Shown here: piece after piece, positions 37,103 through 46,275 of the stretch
Position numbering within the stretch: position 1 is the stretch's first letter
How the letters are laid out: each line of letters begins with the position of its first letter
NCBI RefSeq assembly: GCF_014253065.1
Contig: NZ_JACLZK010000001.1
Span: forward strand, 434,001-498,000
From: Campylobacter massiliensis
Lineage (GTDB): Bacteria > Campylobacterota > Campylobacteria > Campylobacterales > Campylobacteraceae
DNA length: 64,000 nt
Direction: 5' to 3'
Notes under the pieces: model-generated
Seen by the model: only the letters and a program-made list of their open reading frames with translations
Told to the model about the DNA's origin: nothing
The model's database searches: none
Position numbers and translations under genes: made by a program

Positions 37103-38245
37103 ATGAAAAGAATACTTATCGTTTTCGGTACTCGTCCTGAAGCTATCAAAATGGCTCCTTTGGTAAAAGAGTTTAAAAAATGTCAGGAATTTGACATTAA
37201 GGTCTGTGTTACGGCTCAGCATAGACAAATGCTTGATCAGGTGTTAGAGATATTTGAGATAGTGCCTGATTATGATTTGGATATCATGCAAGCGGGGCAG
37301 GATCTGTATGATCTGACATCTAGGATCTTACTAAAAATGCGGGATGTTTTAGATGATTTTAAGCCCGACATGGTCTTTGTTCACGGAGACACTACGACTG
37401 CTAGCATTACGTCTTTGGCCGCTTTTTATAAGCAGATTAAGGTAGCTCACGTTGAGGCGGGGTTAAGGACCGGAGATATTTATTCGCCATTTCCAGAGGA
37501 GATAAATAGGCAACTGGTCGGCATCATCGCAAACTATCACTTTGCTCCTACAAATTTATCAAAAGAAAATCTTATAAAAGAAAATAAGAGCCCAAAAAAT
37601 ATCGTAGTAACAGGAAACACCGTCATCGATGCTTTGTTTTTACTGCTTAAAACTATCGAGCAAAACGTAAATCTAAAAGATAAAATTTTAGCCCCTCTTA
37701 ACTCAAAATTTAACTTAGATTTTGATAGAAAAATCGTACTCGTAACCGGGCATAGGAGAGAAAATTTTGGCGCTAGCTTTATAAATATCTGTGAGGCCTT
37801 AAAATGTATAGCCGCTAAAAATCCGGACGTTGATATAGTTTATCCCGTGCACCTTAATCCAAACGTGCAAGAGCCTGTAAAAAATATTTTATCAAATATA
37901 AAAAATGTCCATCTAGTTTCTCCGCTTGAGTACGATGAGTTTGTCTATTTGATGAGCAAATCATATTTTATCATTACCGATAGCGGTGGCATACAAGAGG
38001 AGGCACCTAGTCTAGGCAAGCCTGTGCTTGTAATGAGAAATACTACCGAAAGACCAGAGGCTGTCGAGTCGGGCTCGGTTAAGCTTGTGGGTGTTGATAA
38101 AGAAAAGATCGTCTTGGAGGCGCAAAAACTGCTTAATGATAGTAAAATTTATAAAAAAATGGCCCAAGCGCATAGTCTCTATGGAGATGGAAACGCCTGC
38201 GCTAAAATAGTAGAATTTGTTAAAAATTTAAGATTGGAGCGATAA
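37103..38245 (+). CDS. wecB: UDP-N-acetylglucosamine 2-epimerase (non-hydrolysing)
   Basis: 380 residues. It converts UDP-GlcNAc to UDP-ManNAc. FGTRPEAIKMAPLVKEF at the start, HVEAGLRTGDIYSPFPEE, TGHRRENFG, and ITDSGGIQEEAPSLGKPVL in the C-terminal lobe are the family's landmarks. It is the first gene of the polysaccharide locus; upstream is ~200 bp of AT-rich DNA with no good ribosome site before the ATG. Its stop overlaps the wecC start. Confidence 0.95.
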   Translation: MKRILIVFGTRPEAIKMAPLVKEFKKCQEFDIKVCVTAQHRQMLDQVLEIFEIVPDYDLDIMQAGQDLYDLTSRILLKMRDVLDDFKPDMVFVHGDTTTASITSLAAFYKQIKVAHVEAGLRTGDIYSPFPEEINRQLVGIIANYHFAPTNLSKENLIKENKSPKNIVVTGNTVIDALFLLLKTIEQNVNLKDKILAPLNSKFNLDFDRKIVLVTGHRRENFGASFINICEALKCIAAKNPDVDIVYPVHLNPNVQEPVKNILSNIKNVHLVSPLEYDEFVYLMSKSYFIITDSGGIQEEAPSLGKPVLVMRNTTERPEAVESGSVKLVGVDKEKIVLEAQKLLNDSKIYKKMAQAHSLYGDGNACAKIVEFVKNLRLER

Positions 38246-39438
38246 TGAGGCAAAAAGTTTGCGTGATCGGACTTGGATACATCGGCCTGCCGACGGCCGC
38301 ACTTTTGGCTAGCAGCGACTACCGTGTCCATGGAGTCGATCTACTCCAAAGTGTCGTAGATACGATCAATCAGGGAAAAATTCATATCGTAGAACCCGAA
38401 CTCGGGGAGCTTGTAAAAAAATCCATAGAAAGCGGAAATTTAAAAGCAGACGTTAAGCCCGATTTCGCAGACGTTTTTATCATAGCCGTTCCGACCCCTT
38501 TTCGCGACGGATACGTGCCAAATATCGATTACGTCATAAGTGCGAGCAGGGCGGTAGCGCCCTATATCAAAGAGGGAAATATCGTGATCTTAGAATCTAC
38601 CTCGCCGGTCGGCACGACTGAGAAAATAGGTCAAATTTTAAAAGATAGTGGCGTCGATATCTCCAAAATTTACATTGCTCACTGTCCGGAGAGGGTTTTG
38701 CCCGGTAAAATTTTAAAAGAGCTTACGCAAAACGATAGGATCGTGGGCGGCCTAAGCAGGGAGTCTGCAGAAAAAACAGCGGAATTTTATAAGACTTTCG
38801 TCAAGGGCGAAATTTTAAAAACGGACGCAAGAACCGCCGAAATGGCGAAGCTTACCGAGAATTCTTTCCGCGACGTAAACATAGCCTTTGCAAACGAGCT
38901 TAGCATTTTGTGTGATAAATTCGGCATTAACGTCTGGGAGCTTATCTCGCTAGCAAATCGCCATCCGCGAGTTAATATTTTAAACCCGGGCTGCGGCGTA
39001 GGCGGGCACTGTATAGCGGTCGATCCGTGGTTTATAGTGCACGCGGGCGGCTACGAAGCAAGGCTGATCAAATCCGCAAGAGAGGTTAATGATCACAAAG
39101 CCGAGTGGAGCATAGAAAAGATCAAAAACGCCGCTTTGAAATTTGAGCTGCAAAATGGTAGAAAGCCCAAAGTCGCGTGCATGGGACTTGCTTTTAAGCC
39201 CGATATCGACGATTTGCGGGAGTCGCCTGCGCTAAATATAACCAAATGCTTGATCGCAGATGGCGTCGATGTGGTCGCGGTAGAGCCCAATATCAAGGCT
39301 CACAAAGATTTTGAGATAGCGGATTATAAAAAGGCTATTGGAATTTCGGACATTATCGTATTTTTAGTCGGGCATAAGGAATTTAAAGGGCTAAAAATAG
39401 AAAAAGAAGTTTTGGATTTTTGCGGAATTTGTAAATGA
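38245..39438 (+). CDS. wecC: UDP-N-acetyl-D-mannosamine dehydrogenase
   Basis: 397 residues. It oxidises UDP-ManNAc to UDP-ManNAcA in two NAD-dependent steps. Rossmann GLGYIGLPTAALLAS, STSPVGTTEKIG, AKLTENSFRDVNIAFANEL, and the catalytic cysteine in NPGCGVGGHCIAVDPWF are present. With wecB it supplies an N-acetylmannosaminuronic acid donor, so the glycan made here is probably acidic. It overlaps the next gene by 4 bases. Confidence 0.95.
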   Translation: MRQKVCVIGLGYIGLPTAALLASSDYRVHGVDLLQSVVDTINQGKIHIVEPELGELVKKSIESGNLKADVKPDFADVFIIAVPTPFRDGYVPNIDYVISASRAVAPYIKEGNIVILESTSPVGTTEKIGQILKDSGVDISKIYIAHCPERVLPGKILKELTQNDRIVGGLSRESAEKTAEFYKTFVKGEILKTDARTAEMAKLTENSFRDVNIAFANELSILCDKFGINVWELISLANRHPRVNILNPGCGVGGHCIAVDPWFIVHAGGYEARLIKSAREVNDHKAEWSIEKIKNAALKFELQNGRKPKVACMGLAFKPDIDDLRESPALNITKCLIADGVDVVAVEPNIKAHKDFEIADYKKAIGISDIIVFLVGHKEFKGLKIEKEVLDFCGICK

Positions 39439-40532
39439 GTCTTCAAAAAGTAATAGATAGAGATAACCATCTGAATTTTTTTAGATTACTTTTTGCTTTG
39501 CAAGTGGTATATATGCACTCGACAGAATGGCTAAAAATACCGCTTTTATGGGGGGGCTACGTGGATAAATTTCTTAGGTTATTTCCCGGAGTTCCATTAT
39601 TTTTTCTGGTTTCGGAATTTTTAATTACCGATAGTTATTTAAATAGCGGGAATTTGAAAGAGTATTTTATAAAAAGAGCGCTTAGAATATATCCGGCTCT
39701 ATTTGCAAATATTTTAGTACTTGAGCTAGCTATGTACGTGGGCAAAAATTTTAATGATATCTCGGTATTAAAATATATAGAATACTTCGTGTTATATGTT
39801 ATTACCGCCGCTTCAGGCATAGCGGGCTTTATAATCGGTATAAAAAACGATGCTTTATATAATTACGACGGCTTTTTTAGCTCCTATCCGAGCGGCGTTT
39901 TATGGACGCTTAGCGTCGAGCTATCGTTTTATATCCTCCTTCCGTTTATTTTGTGTATTAGAAAAGTAATCATAAGAAATTTGTTGTTGGTTTTCCTATT
40001 TTTTACATCAATGATAATTCCCGCAATCGCCGATGAAAATTTTTATTCTGCTTCAAATTTAAATAAGCTTCTCGAGCTCATATGCTTGCCGTTTTTGTGG
40101 ATATTTATCATCGGTATGGTTATGCGGCTTTATTGGCTGGATATAAAAAAATATCTCGTAGGCTATGGCTTATTTTATATTGCGTTCTATTTGATATTTT
40201 GTTTTGTGGCTATAAAATTTGGAAGCGGGCTTGGAGATTATAAGAGAGGCTTGGAAATTTCTACCGTATTTCAAATTGTCCTTTTGGCGCTAGTAATCTT
40301 TAGCATGGCTTTTTCCTACACAAATTTAAAGATAGCTAGAAGCACAGATCTCTCTTATAGTACATATCTTTATCATATGCTAATAGTTCAAATTTTAATT
40401 AGTCTGGGCTTTGGCGGCTCTTTATGGCTATATCTCGTAGTGGTAGCCGCGACGCTCGCGGTGGCTTGCGTTTCTTGGAATTTTATAGAAAAGCCGGCAT
40501 TGAAATTAAAACAAATAAAGGTTGTAAAATGA
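39435..40532 (+). CDS. acyltransferase 3 family membrane protein
   Basis: 365 residues with about ten hydrophobic segments. NFFRLLFALQVVYMHST contains the conserved His of the OafA/NodX family, and GVLWTLSVELSFYILLPFI the usual WxxxxE block. It probably O-acetylates the polysaccharide or its lipid-linked unit. A G7 run at 39550-39556 lies in frame (encoding WGGY). It is translationally coupled to both neighbours (ATGA overlaps). Confidence 0.9.
   Translation: MSLQKVIDRDNHLNFFRLLFALQVVYMHSTEWLKIPLLWGGYVDKFLRLFPGVPLFFLVSEFLITDSYLNSGNLKEYFIKRALRIYPALFANILVLELAMYVGKNFNDISVLKYIEYFVLYVITAASGIAGFIIGIKNDALYNYDGFFSSYPSGVLWTLSVELSFYILLPFILCIRKVIIRNLLLVFLFFTSMIIPAIADENFYSASNLNKLLELICLPFLWIFIIGMVMRLYWLDIKKYLVGYGLFYIAFYLIFCFVAIKFGSGLGDYKRGLEISTVFQIVLLALVIFSMAFSYTNLKIARSTDLSYSTYLYHMLIVQILISLGFGGSLWLYLVVVAATLAVACVSWNFIEKPALKLKQIKVVK
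39550..39556 (+). repeat. G7 tract in the acyltransferase gene (in frame)
   Basis: Seven guanines about 115 bases after the start codon. The frame is intact at this length; one slip would truncate the enzyme after ~40 residues. Confidence 0.7.
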
Positions 40533-42658
40533 TACAAGCAATAGTTAAAAAAGGCAAGGTTTTAGCGGAGCAGATCCCTGCCCCAAGCGTTTCAAAGGGA
40601 TGCGTTCTTATAAAAGTAGTAAATAGCTGCATATCGGCGGGCACCGAGATAAGCGGCGTATCAAATAGCGGCAAAAGCCTGATCAAAAGGGCTTTAGAGC
40701 AGCCTGAGAACGTAAAAAAAGTCATCAATATGGTGAAATCAGACGGCATAGCCAGCGTCTATGCGAAGGTAAAGGGCAAGCTTGATAGTGGAAACCCGAC
40801 CGGCTATTCGCTTAGCGGCGTCGTCATAGCGGTCGGAGATGGCGTTTCAAATTTTGAGATCGGTGAGCGCGTCGCCGCAGCCGGTGCAGGGCTTGCAAAC
40901 CACGCAGAATACGTAGACGTGCCTAAAAATTTAGTTATGAAAATGTCGCAGGATATGGACTTTGAGCGAGCTTGCACCGTGACGCTCGGCGGTATAGCGA
41001 TGCAGGGTGTTAGGCGGATCGATCTAAGGCTGGGCGAGACCTGCGTAGTCGTGGGAGCTGGGATTTTGGGGCTTCTTGCGGTGCAGATGCTTAAAATTTC
41101 AGGCGTGAGGGTTGCGGTCAGCGATTTTGACGATAGACGCTTGCAGATAGCTAAGCAGTACGGCGCTGAGCTCGTCATAAACCCGTCAAGAGACGATTTA
41201 CTGGACGTCGTTTCATCTTGGAGCGGTGGGCACGGCGCCGATGGAGTACTATTTACCGCCGCTACGAACAGTAGCGAGCCACTATCGCAAAGTTTTCAGA
41301 TGTGCAAGAAAAAGGGCAGAGTGGTGCTCGTAGGCGTTGCCGGCATGCAGATCAATAGAGAGGATATGTATAAAAAGGAGCTTGATTTTCTCATCTCCAC
41401 ATCCTATGGCCCCGGTCGCTACGACAAGAGCTACGAAGAGGGGGGGCTTGATTATCCGTTTAGCTACGTCAGATGGACTGAAAATCGAAATATGAGCGAG
41501 TATCTAAGGCTGGTAAATGAAAATTTGATCAAGCTGGATAAGCTCATAGACGCAAAATACCCTATCGAGCAGGTAACGCAGGCGTTTGAGTCGCTGCAGA
41601 CTTCGCAGAATAAGCCGCTTATGGTTTTGCTTGACTACGGCGAGGCAAATTTAACTGAGCTTGATAGCTATCTAAATCATGATAAAAAAATCATTATAAG
41701 CTCTACGCCAGTAAACAGAGATGTGATAAACGTCGCATTCGTCGGCGTCGGCGGATTTGCTACCGGGATGCACCTGCCTAATATCTCAAAGCTTACGGAC
41801 AAGTATAAAATTTACGCGATCATGAACCGGAGCGGACATAAAGCAAAGGCGGTGGCGCAGCAATATGGAGCGAACTACGCTACTTCAAATTTAGACGATA
41901 TTTTAAATGACAAAAACGTTGATCTGGTGATCATCTCCACAAGGCACGATAGCCACGCAGAGCTTACTTTAAAGGCGCTTGAGGCAGGCAAAAACGTATT
42001 TGTAGAAAAGCCGCTTGCAACAAACAAAGATGAGCTTGAAAAGATAAAGAAATTTTACGAAGGGGGAGGCGACAAGCCCCTTTTATTCGTGGGATTTAAC
42101 AGGCGATTTAGCGCTTACACGCAGGAGATAAAAAAGCACACGAGCGCTAGAATAAATCCGATGATAATCAGATATAGGATGAACGCGGGTTACATACCGA
42201 TGGATCACTGGGTGCACGAAAACGGCGGCAGAATGGTGGGCGAAGCATGCCATATAATAGATCTGATGACGGCGCTAACGGGCAGCGAGATACAGAGCGT
42301 ATTTTCGCAGGCTATCACGCCGAGCAATGAAAAATATAGCGCCGAGGATAACAAATCCATCGTCTTAAAATACAAAGACGGTTCGGTGGCAAATATCGAA
42401 TATTTTGCAAACGGTAGTAAGGAGCTGAGTAAGGAATTTATGGAGATCCACTTCGACGGCAAGAGCATCGTTTTGGACGATTACAAAAGCCTTAAAGGAT
42501 ACGGAGTAGGAGTAAAAGAAATTTCAACAAACGTGAGCCAAAAGGGGCAGCTTGAAGAGCTTGAGGCACTATTTGAGGCTCTAAAAGGAAGCAAAAAAGG
42601 CTGGCCGATAGAGCTTTGGGATATGGTGCAGACGACGGAGATTTCGTTTTTGATATGA
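40529..42658 (+). CDS. two-domain oxidoreductase: zinc-type dehydrogenase fused to Gfo/Idh/MocA domain
   Basis: 709 residues from ATG 40529, chosen for AAAGG 7 bases upstream and the ATGA overlap with the previous stop; earlier in-frame starts lie inside that gene. The first half is an MDR/alcohol-dehydrogenase-like domain (CISAGTEISGVS, then Rossmann VVGAGILGLLAVQ near 170). The second half from ~405 is Gfo/Idh/MocA (VGVGGFATGMHLPNI, EKPLATNKDE, HWVHENGGRMVGEACHIIDL). This fusion is known from polysaccharide clusters that also carry heparinase II/III-like proteins, as here, and presumably modifies a sugar. A G7 run lies at 41440-41446. Confidence 0.9.
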   Translation: MIQAIVKKGKVLAEQIPAPSVSKGCVLIKVVNSCISAGTEISGVSNSGKSLIKRALEQPENVKKVINMVKSDGIASVYAKVKGKLDSGNPTGYSLSGVVIAVGDGVSNFEIGERVAAAGAGLANHAEYVDVPKNLVMKMSQDMDFERACTVTLGGIAMQGVRRIDLRLGETCVVVGAGILGLLAVQMLKISGVRVAVSDFDDRRLQIAKQYGAELVINPSRDDLLDVVSSWSGGHGADGVLFTAATNSSEPLSQSFQMCKKKGRVVLVGVAGMQINREDMYKKELDFLISTSYGPGRYDKSYEEGGLDYPFSYVRWTENRNMSEYLRLVNENLIKLDKLIDAKYPIEQVTQAFESLQTSQNKPLMVLLDYGEANLTELDSYLNHDKKIIISSTPVNRDVINVAFVGVGGFATGMHLPNISKLTDKYKIYAIMNRSGHKAKAVAQQYGANYATSNLDDILNDKNVDLVIISTRHDSHAELTLKALEAGKNVFVEKPLATNKDELEKIKKFYEGGGDKPLLFVGFNRRFSAYTQEIKKHTSARINPMIIRYRMNAGYIPMDHWVHENGGRMVGEACHIIDLMTALTGSEIQSVFSQAITPSNEKYSAEDNKSIVLKYKDGSVANIEYFANGSKELSKEFMEIHFDGKSIVLDDYKSLKGYGVGVKEISTNVSQKGQLEELEALFEALKGSKKGWPIELWDMVQTTEISFLI

Positions 42659-43635
42659 GTTCGTTAGTGCAAGATAGGCTTAAAAAATACGATAAAATTT
42701 TAATAATCGGACCGTATCCGCCTCCTCTTGGCGGGGTGTCGGTTTATATTTATAGACTTAGTAAGTCGCTAGATAATTCGCAAGTATTTGATGTATCCAA
42801 AAATGGTTTTAAAAAATATATCGATTTATTTGCGGTATTGTGCAGGACAAAATTTCGAGCGGTAAATATTCATTCGTTTAGTATGACGATAGCTTTTATG
42901 CTTATGATTACTAGACTTTTTAAAAATTTTGATTTAATTGCTACTAGCCATAATCCAAGGTTGTTTGAAGAGTCTTCTAAATTTAAGGCGTTGATTTATA
43001 GAGTCTTTTTTCATTGCATAGATGTTTTGGTGGTAGTTAATAAGCATATTTTAGACGATTACAAAAGTAGAAATTTGCATATTCCAAAAAGCATTATAAT
43101 CGAGCACGCTTTCCTGCCGCCGCCATTAGAGGAGGAAGATAAAATTTTAGCTACCTACCCTAGCTCTTTTTACGATTTTATAAAAAGTAAAACGCAGATA
43201 ATAACGGCAAATGCATTTCAAATATCTTTTTATAAAAATACTGATCTATACGGACTTGACATATGTATAGAACTCACGGCTAAGCTAAAAAATACCTATC
43301 CAAATTTGGGATTTATTTTTGCGCTAGCAAACGAAAAGGTTAATACGGAGTATATAGATAAAATGCGTCTGCGGATAAAAGAGTTAAATTTAGAGGAAAA
43401 TTTTTATTTTCTGACTGGGCAAAAAGAGCTTTGGCCTATATTTAAAAAAGCTAGTCTAATGATAAGACCTACGAATACCGATGGCGACGCCCTTAGCATT
43501 AGAGAGGCTTTATATTTTAAATGTCCTGCGATAGCAAGCGATGTATGCGATAGACCGACAGGAACGATTTTGTTTAAGAATAGAAATTTAGATGATTTAT
43601 GTGATAAAACAAAAAGGTTTTTAGATGCAATGTAA
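42655..43635 (+). CDS. glycosyltransferase (GT4/GT1-like)
   Basis: 326 residues from ATG 42655, which overlaps the previous stop. IIGPYPPPLGGVSVYIYRLS is the N-terminal nucleotide-sugar transferase signature; FKKASLMIRPTNTDGDALSIREALYFKCPAIASDV is the donor-binding C-terminal lobe. It is cytoplasmic or membrane-associated and adds one sugar to the lipid-linked unit; the sugar is unknown. AT-rich codon use begins here and continues to ~47900. Confidence 0.82.
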   Translation: MSSLVQDRLKKYDKILIIGPYPPPLGGVSVYIYRLSKSLDNSQVFDVSKNGFKKYIDLFAVLCRTKFRAVNIHSFSMTIAFMLMITRLFKNFDLIATSHNPRLFEESSKFKALIYRVFFHCIDVLVVVNKHILDDYKSRNLHIPKSIIIEHAFLPPPLEEEDKILATYPSSFYDFIKSKTQIITANAFQISFYKNTDLYGLDICIELTAKLKNTYPNLGFIFALANEKVNTEYIDKMRLRIKELNLEENFYFLTGQKELWPIFKKASLMIRPTNTDGDALSIREALYFKCPAIASDVCDRPTGTILFKNRNLDDLCDKTKRFLDAM

Positions 43636-44482
43636 ATTTTGCAAAGCAAACGATGTAACCCCGCTAAAAAAAATGCGAAGTATATACAATAGTTTAGACT
43701 ATACGTTGTATTTTTGCGATAGTTGTAAGTGCTATTTTTTTGATATAAACGAGCACGATTATGATCTTAGGCTGTTATATGATAGTCTAGGAGATAAAAA
43801 CATAAGCTCGTATAACGTAACTTTTAAAAAAGATAGATATTGGGATAATGAAAAAAGGATTATATATTCTATACAACCGAATATAAATAGCATATTGGAT
43901 CTTGGTTGCAGGACCGGAGATTTTTTGATGCACTTTGATGCGGGCATAGAAAAATACGGTATCGAACTATCAAAATCAAGCGTCGAAGTGGCAATAAAAC
44001 GAGGACTAAATATTTACGAAGAGTTTATCGAAAATATAGACTTTAAAGATAAAAAATTTGACGCGGTGACTTGCTATGCCATTTTGGAGCATTTAAAAGA
44101 TCCTGTTCCTATATTGGATAGATTAACGCAACTTGTAGAAGAAAATGGAGTTTTAGTGATTATGGTTCCTTATCTGCATAGTTTTAAGGCTCAATTGCTA
44201 TATAAAATAAATTTCAGATGGCATATGTTTAGTCAGCCGGAGCATTTAAATTTTTATTCCAAGGTATTCTTAGATAAATTTATATCCGAGAAAGGATTTG
44301 TGTTGCGAAAAACAAAATACACTTCAGGCGGTATGTTTAATCCATTTAAAAAGATACCTATCGTCTCAAGAGTATTTGGTAAATTTATGAATTTTATCGA
44401 TTTTTATACTCCAATAAATCAAATACCTATATTTGATCATATGTATTTATACTATCAAAAAACAAAGGATATAGATGCTTAA
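43625..44482 (+). CDS. class I SAM-dependent methyltransferase with N-terminal zinc ribbon
   Basis: 285 residues. An N-terminal Cys4-type pattern (CKFCKAND and FCDSCKCYFF) precedes a Methyltransf_23 fold: motif I LDLGCRTGDFLMHF near 97, AVTCYAILEHLKDPV near 145. Zinc-ribbon methyltransferases of this layout occur in sugar and polysaccharide clusters and may methylate a sugar or a carried intermediate. It overlaps both neighbours by 8-11 bases. Confidence 0.85.
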   Translation: MQCKFCKANDVTPLKKMRSIYNSLDYTLYFCDSCKCYFFDINEHDYDLRLLYDSLGDKNISSYNVTFKKDRYWDNEKRIIYSIQPNINSILDLGCRTGDFLMHFDAGIEKYGIELSKSSVEVAIKRGLNIYEEFIENIDFKDKKFDAVTCYAILEHLKDPVPILDRLTQLVEENGVLVIMVPYLHSFKAQLLYKINFRWHMFSQPEHLNFYSKVFLDKFISEKGFVLRKTKYTSGGMFNPFKKIPIVSRVFGKFMNFIDFYTPINQIPIFDHMYLYYQKTKDIDA

Positions 44483-45587
44483 AAAAGCCAAGTGGAAAGA
44501 CGATTGCTTATCGCCGATTTTATTGGGAATAGATGATTTGTGCGACGGATATTTTAAAAAAGAACATCAAAAAATTTTCCCATTTTTCGATGCGGGCTAT
44601 GGCACAACAAACGACGGATCTATTTTTAGCTACCTTAATAAAAACTTACTTCAAAAATATCCCGAAATAAAAATCACATTTTTTTTACCTTTTGGCAAAG
44701 GAGCTTACTGGGACAAAGATAAATCTATAATCAACGATATTTTTGAAAGGGCTAAATTCGAAAATTTTTTAAATTTTATATTAGATTGCGGCTATGAAAT
44801 AGCTTATCACGGACACGATCATGGACTAATAAATTCTACGCTAGATCCGAGCACTTGGTGTTGCGAGTTTGATCAATATAGCAAAGAAGAGTATTTTGAT
44901 ATCATAAAAAGCGATTTAGCTAAATTTAAAGATAGATTTGGATATGAGGTGCATGGCGGAAGAAGCCCTGGTTATAAATTTAAAGATGATTTGATAGATG
45001 GATTGTGCGAGTGCGGATTTAAATGGTGGTCTTTTGACTATAAGCCGTTTATAAATAATATCAACCTGAAGTACAATGGTCATAATATAATAGAGATGCC
45101 GTCAAATTTGTCGGGAGATATGTTTAATCATAGTAAAAACCCCGTAAAAAGCGCAGCAAAATATTTTTTAAATTTATATAGACTAGAGCATATGATTAAG
45201 GGTGGTCAGGCTGTAAGTATAGCGGAGCATTTTTTTAGAACGAGATTTGATGGTAAGATACAAATGCCGAATATTTATAATGACATAAACTCTTTAGATT
45301 TTCTTTTTGGATATCTAAGAAACAAAGATGTTTGGTATGCTACTTTTAGTGAATGCGCGAATTATTATGAAAGCTATAAAAATACCGATATTTCGGATAT
45401 GGGAGATGGGGTGTTTGAAATAAAATACAAAGGCAGTTGGAAAATATTTCTAACATTTATCTCGGAACATAGATACCTAGAAAATATACAGACTAAAGAA
45501 ATTTACGAAGGCTTTATGAAAAACAATAGGTGGCTTTTTAATGATTTGGTCGAAGGAATATATAGGGGACATCAAGATGTATTTTGA
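44475..45587 (+). CDS. polysaccharide deacetylase-like (NodB-fold) protein
   Basis: 370 residues. LLGIDDLCDG near 17-26 supplies the Asp pair and EIAYHGHDHGL near 110 the metal-binding His pair of the NodB fold; GGRSPGYKFKDD near 152 fits the Arg/Pro motif. FKWWSFDYKP and GGQAVSIAEHFF follow. It would remove N-acetyl groups from a sugar unit, or be a related catalyst. No signal peptide, so it should act in the cytoplasm on lipid-linked or nucleotide-linked substrate. Confidence 0.75.
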   Translation: MLKKAKWKDDCLSPILLGIDDLCDGYFKKEHQKIFPFFDAGYGTTNDGSIFSYLNKNLLQKYPEIKITFFLPFGKGAYWDKDKSIINDIFERAKFENFLNFILDCGYEIAYHGHDHGLINSTLDPSTWCCEFDQYSKEEYFDIIKSDLAKFKDRFGYEVHGGRSPGYKFKDDLIDGLCECGFKWWSFDYKPFINNINLKYNGHNIIEMPSNLSGDMFNHSKNPVKSAAKYFLNLYRLEHMIKGGQAVSIAEHFFRTRFDGKIQMPNIYNDINSLDFLFGYLRNKDVWYATFSECANYYESYKNTDISDMGDGVFEIKYKGSWKIFLTFISEHRYLENIQTKEIYEGFMKNNRWLFNDLVEGIYRGHQDVF

Positions 45588-46275
45588 CAGACATTTTTCT
45601 TTGATTACCGGATATAGATTCTTGTTAAAAGACGTTATAAAATATGTAGCGACAATAGATTCTTTTTTTGATTCTAAGTATAAAATTTTAGATATAGGTT
45701 GCGGAAAAAAACCATATAAGAAATTACTAAAAAAATCTGATTACATAGGTCTTGATGTGTGTGAATGCGAATATGCAAATCCGGACATAATATGTAGCTC
45801 TGAAAATATCCCTTGCGAGAATGATAGTTTTGATGCGATTATGACGGTTTTTGTTTTAGATGATTCTTTTTATATTAAGAAGACTTTTTATGAAATTTCA
45901 AGAGTGCTTAAAGATGGTGGGTATTATTTTGCTCTTGAAGCGCAAAATGCAAGCATACATAATCCCCCCTTTGATTTTTTTAGATTTGCTCCAAATGCCA
46001 TGATTAAGCTAGCAAAAGAAGTGAATTTAGAACTTATAAGATATGATACGTATGGCGGAGATTTTGCAAACGTAGGCTTTTGCTTTATATCAATTATACG
46101 AAATACACTAAGTAGTCTCAGGATAGAACCCTTTTTGGGTCCTATATTTTACTTGCCGATAAACGTAATTTTTAGACTTTTAGATCTAATAGGTAGATTA
46201 AAGATATTTAGAAACAAATATAAAAATAATTCCTTGGGGTATTTCTATGTTTTTAAGAAAGTAGAGAATGCTTAA
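45577..46275 (+). CDS. class I SAM-dependent methyltransferase
   Basis: 232 residues from ATG 45577 (AGGGGAC upstream; an earlier in-frame ATG at 45541 is deeper in the previous gene). Motif I ILDIGCGKKPYKKLL near 47, FDAIMTVFVLDDSFYIKKTF near 90, then SRVLKDGGYYFALEAQN. A Methyltransf_11-type sugar or glycan methyltransferase is likely; target unknown. It overlaps the next gene by 8 bases. Confidence 0.82.
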   Translation: MYFDRHFSLITGYRFLLKDVIKYVATIDSFFDSKYKILDIGCGKKPYKKLLKKSDYIGLDVCECEYANPDIICSSENIPCENDSFDAIMTVFVLDDSFYIKKTFYEISRVLKDGGYYFALEAQNASIHNPPFDFFRFAPNAMIKLAKEVNLELIRYDTYGGDFANVGFCFISIIRNTLSSLRIEPFLGPIFYLPINVIFRLLDLIGRLKIFRNKYKNNSLGYFYVFKKVENA

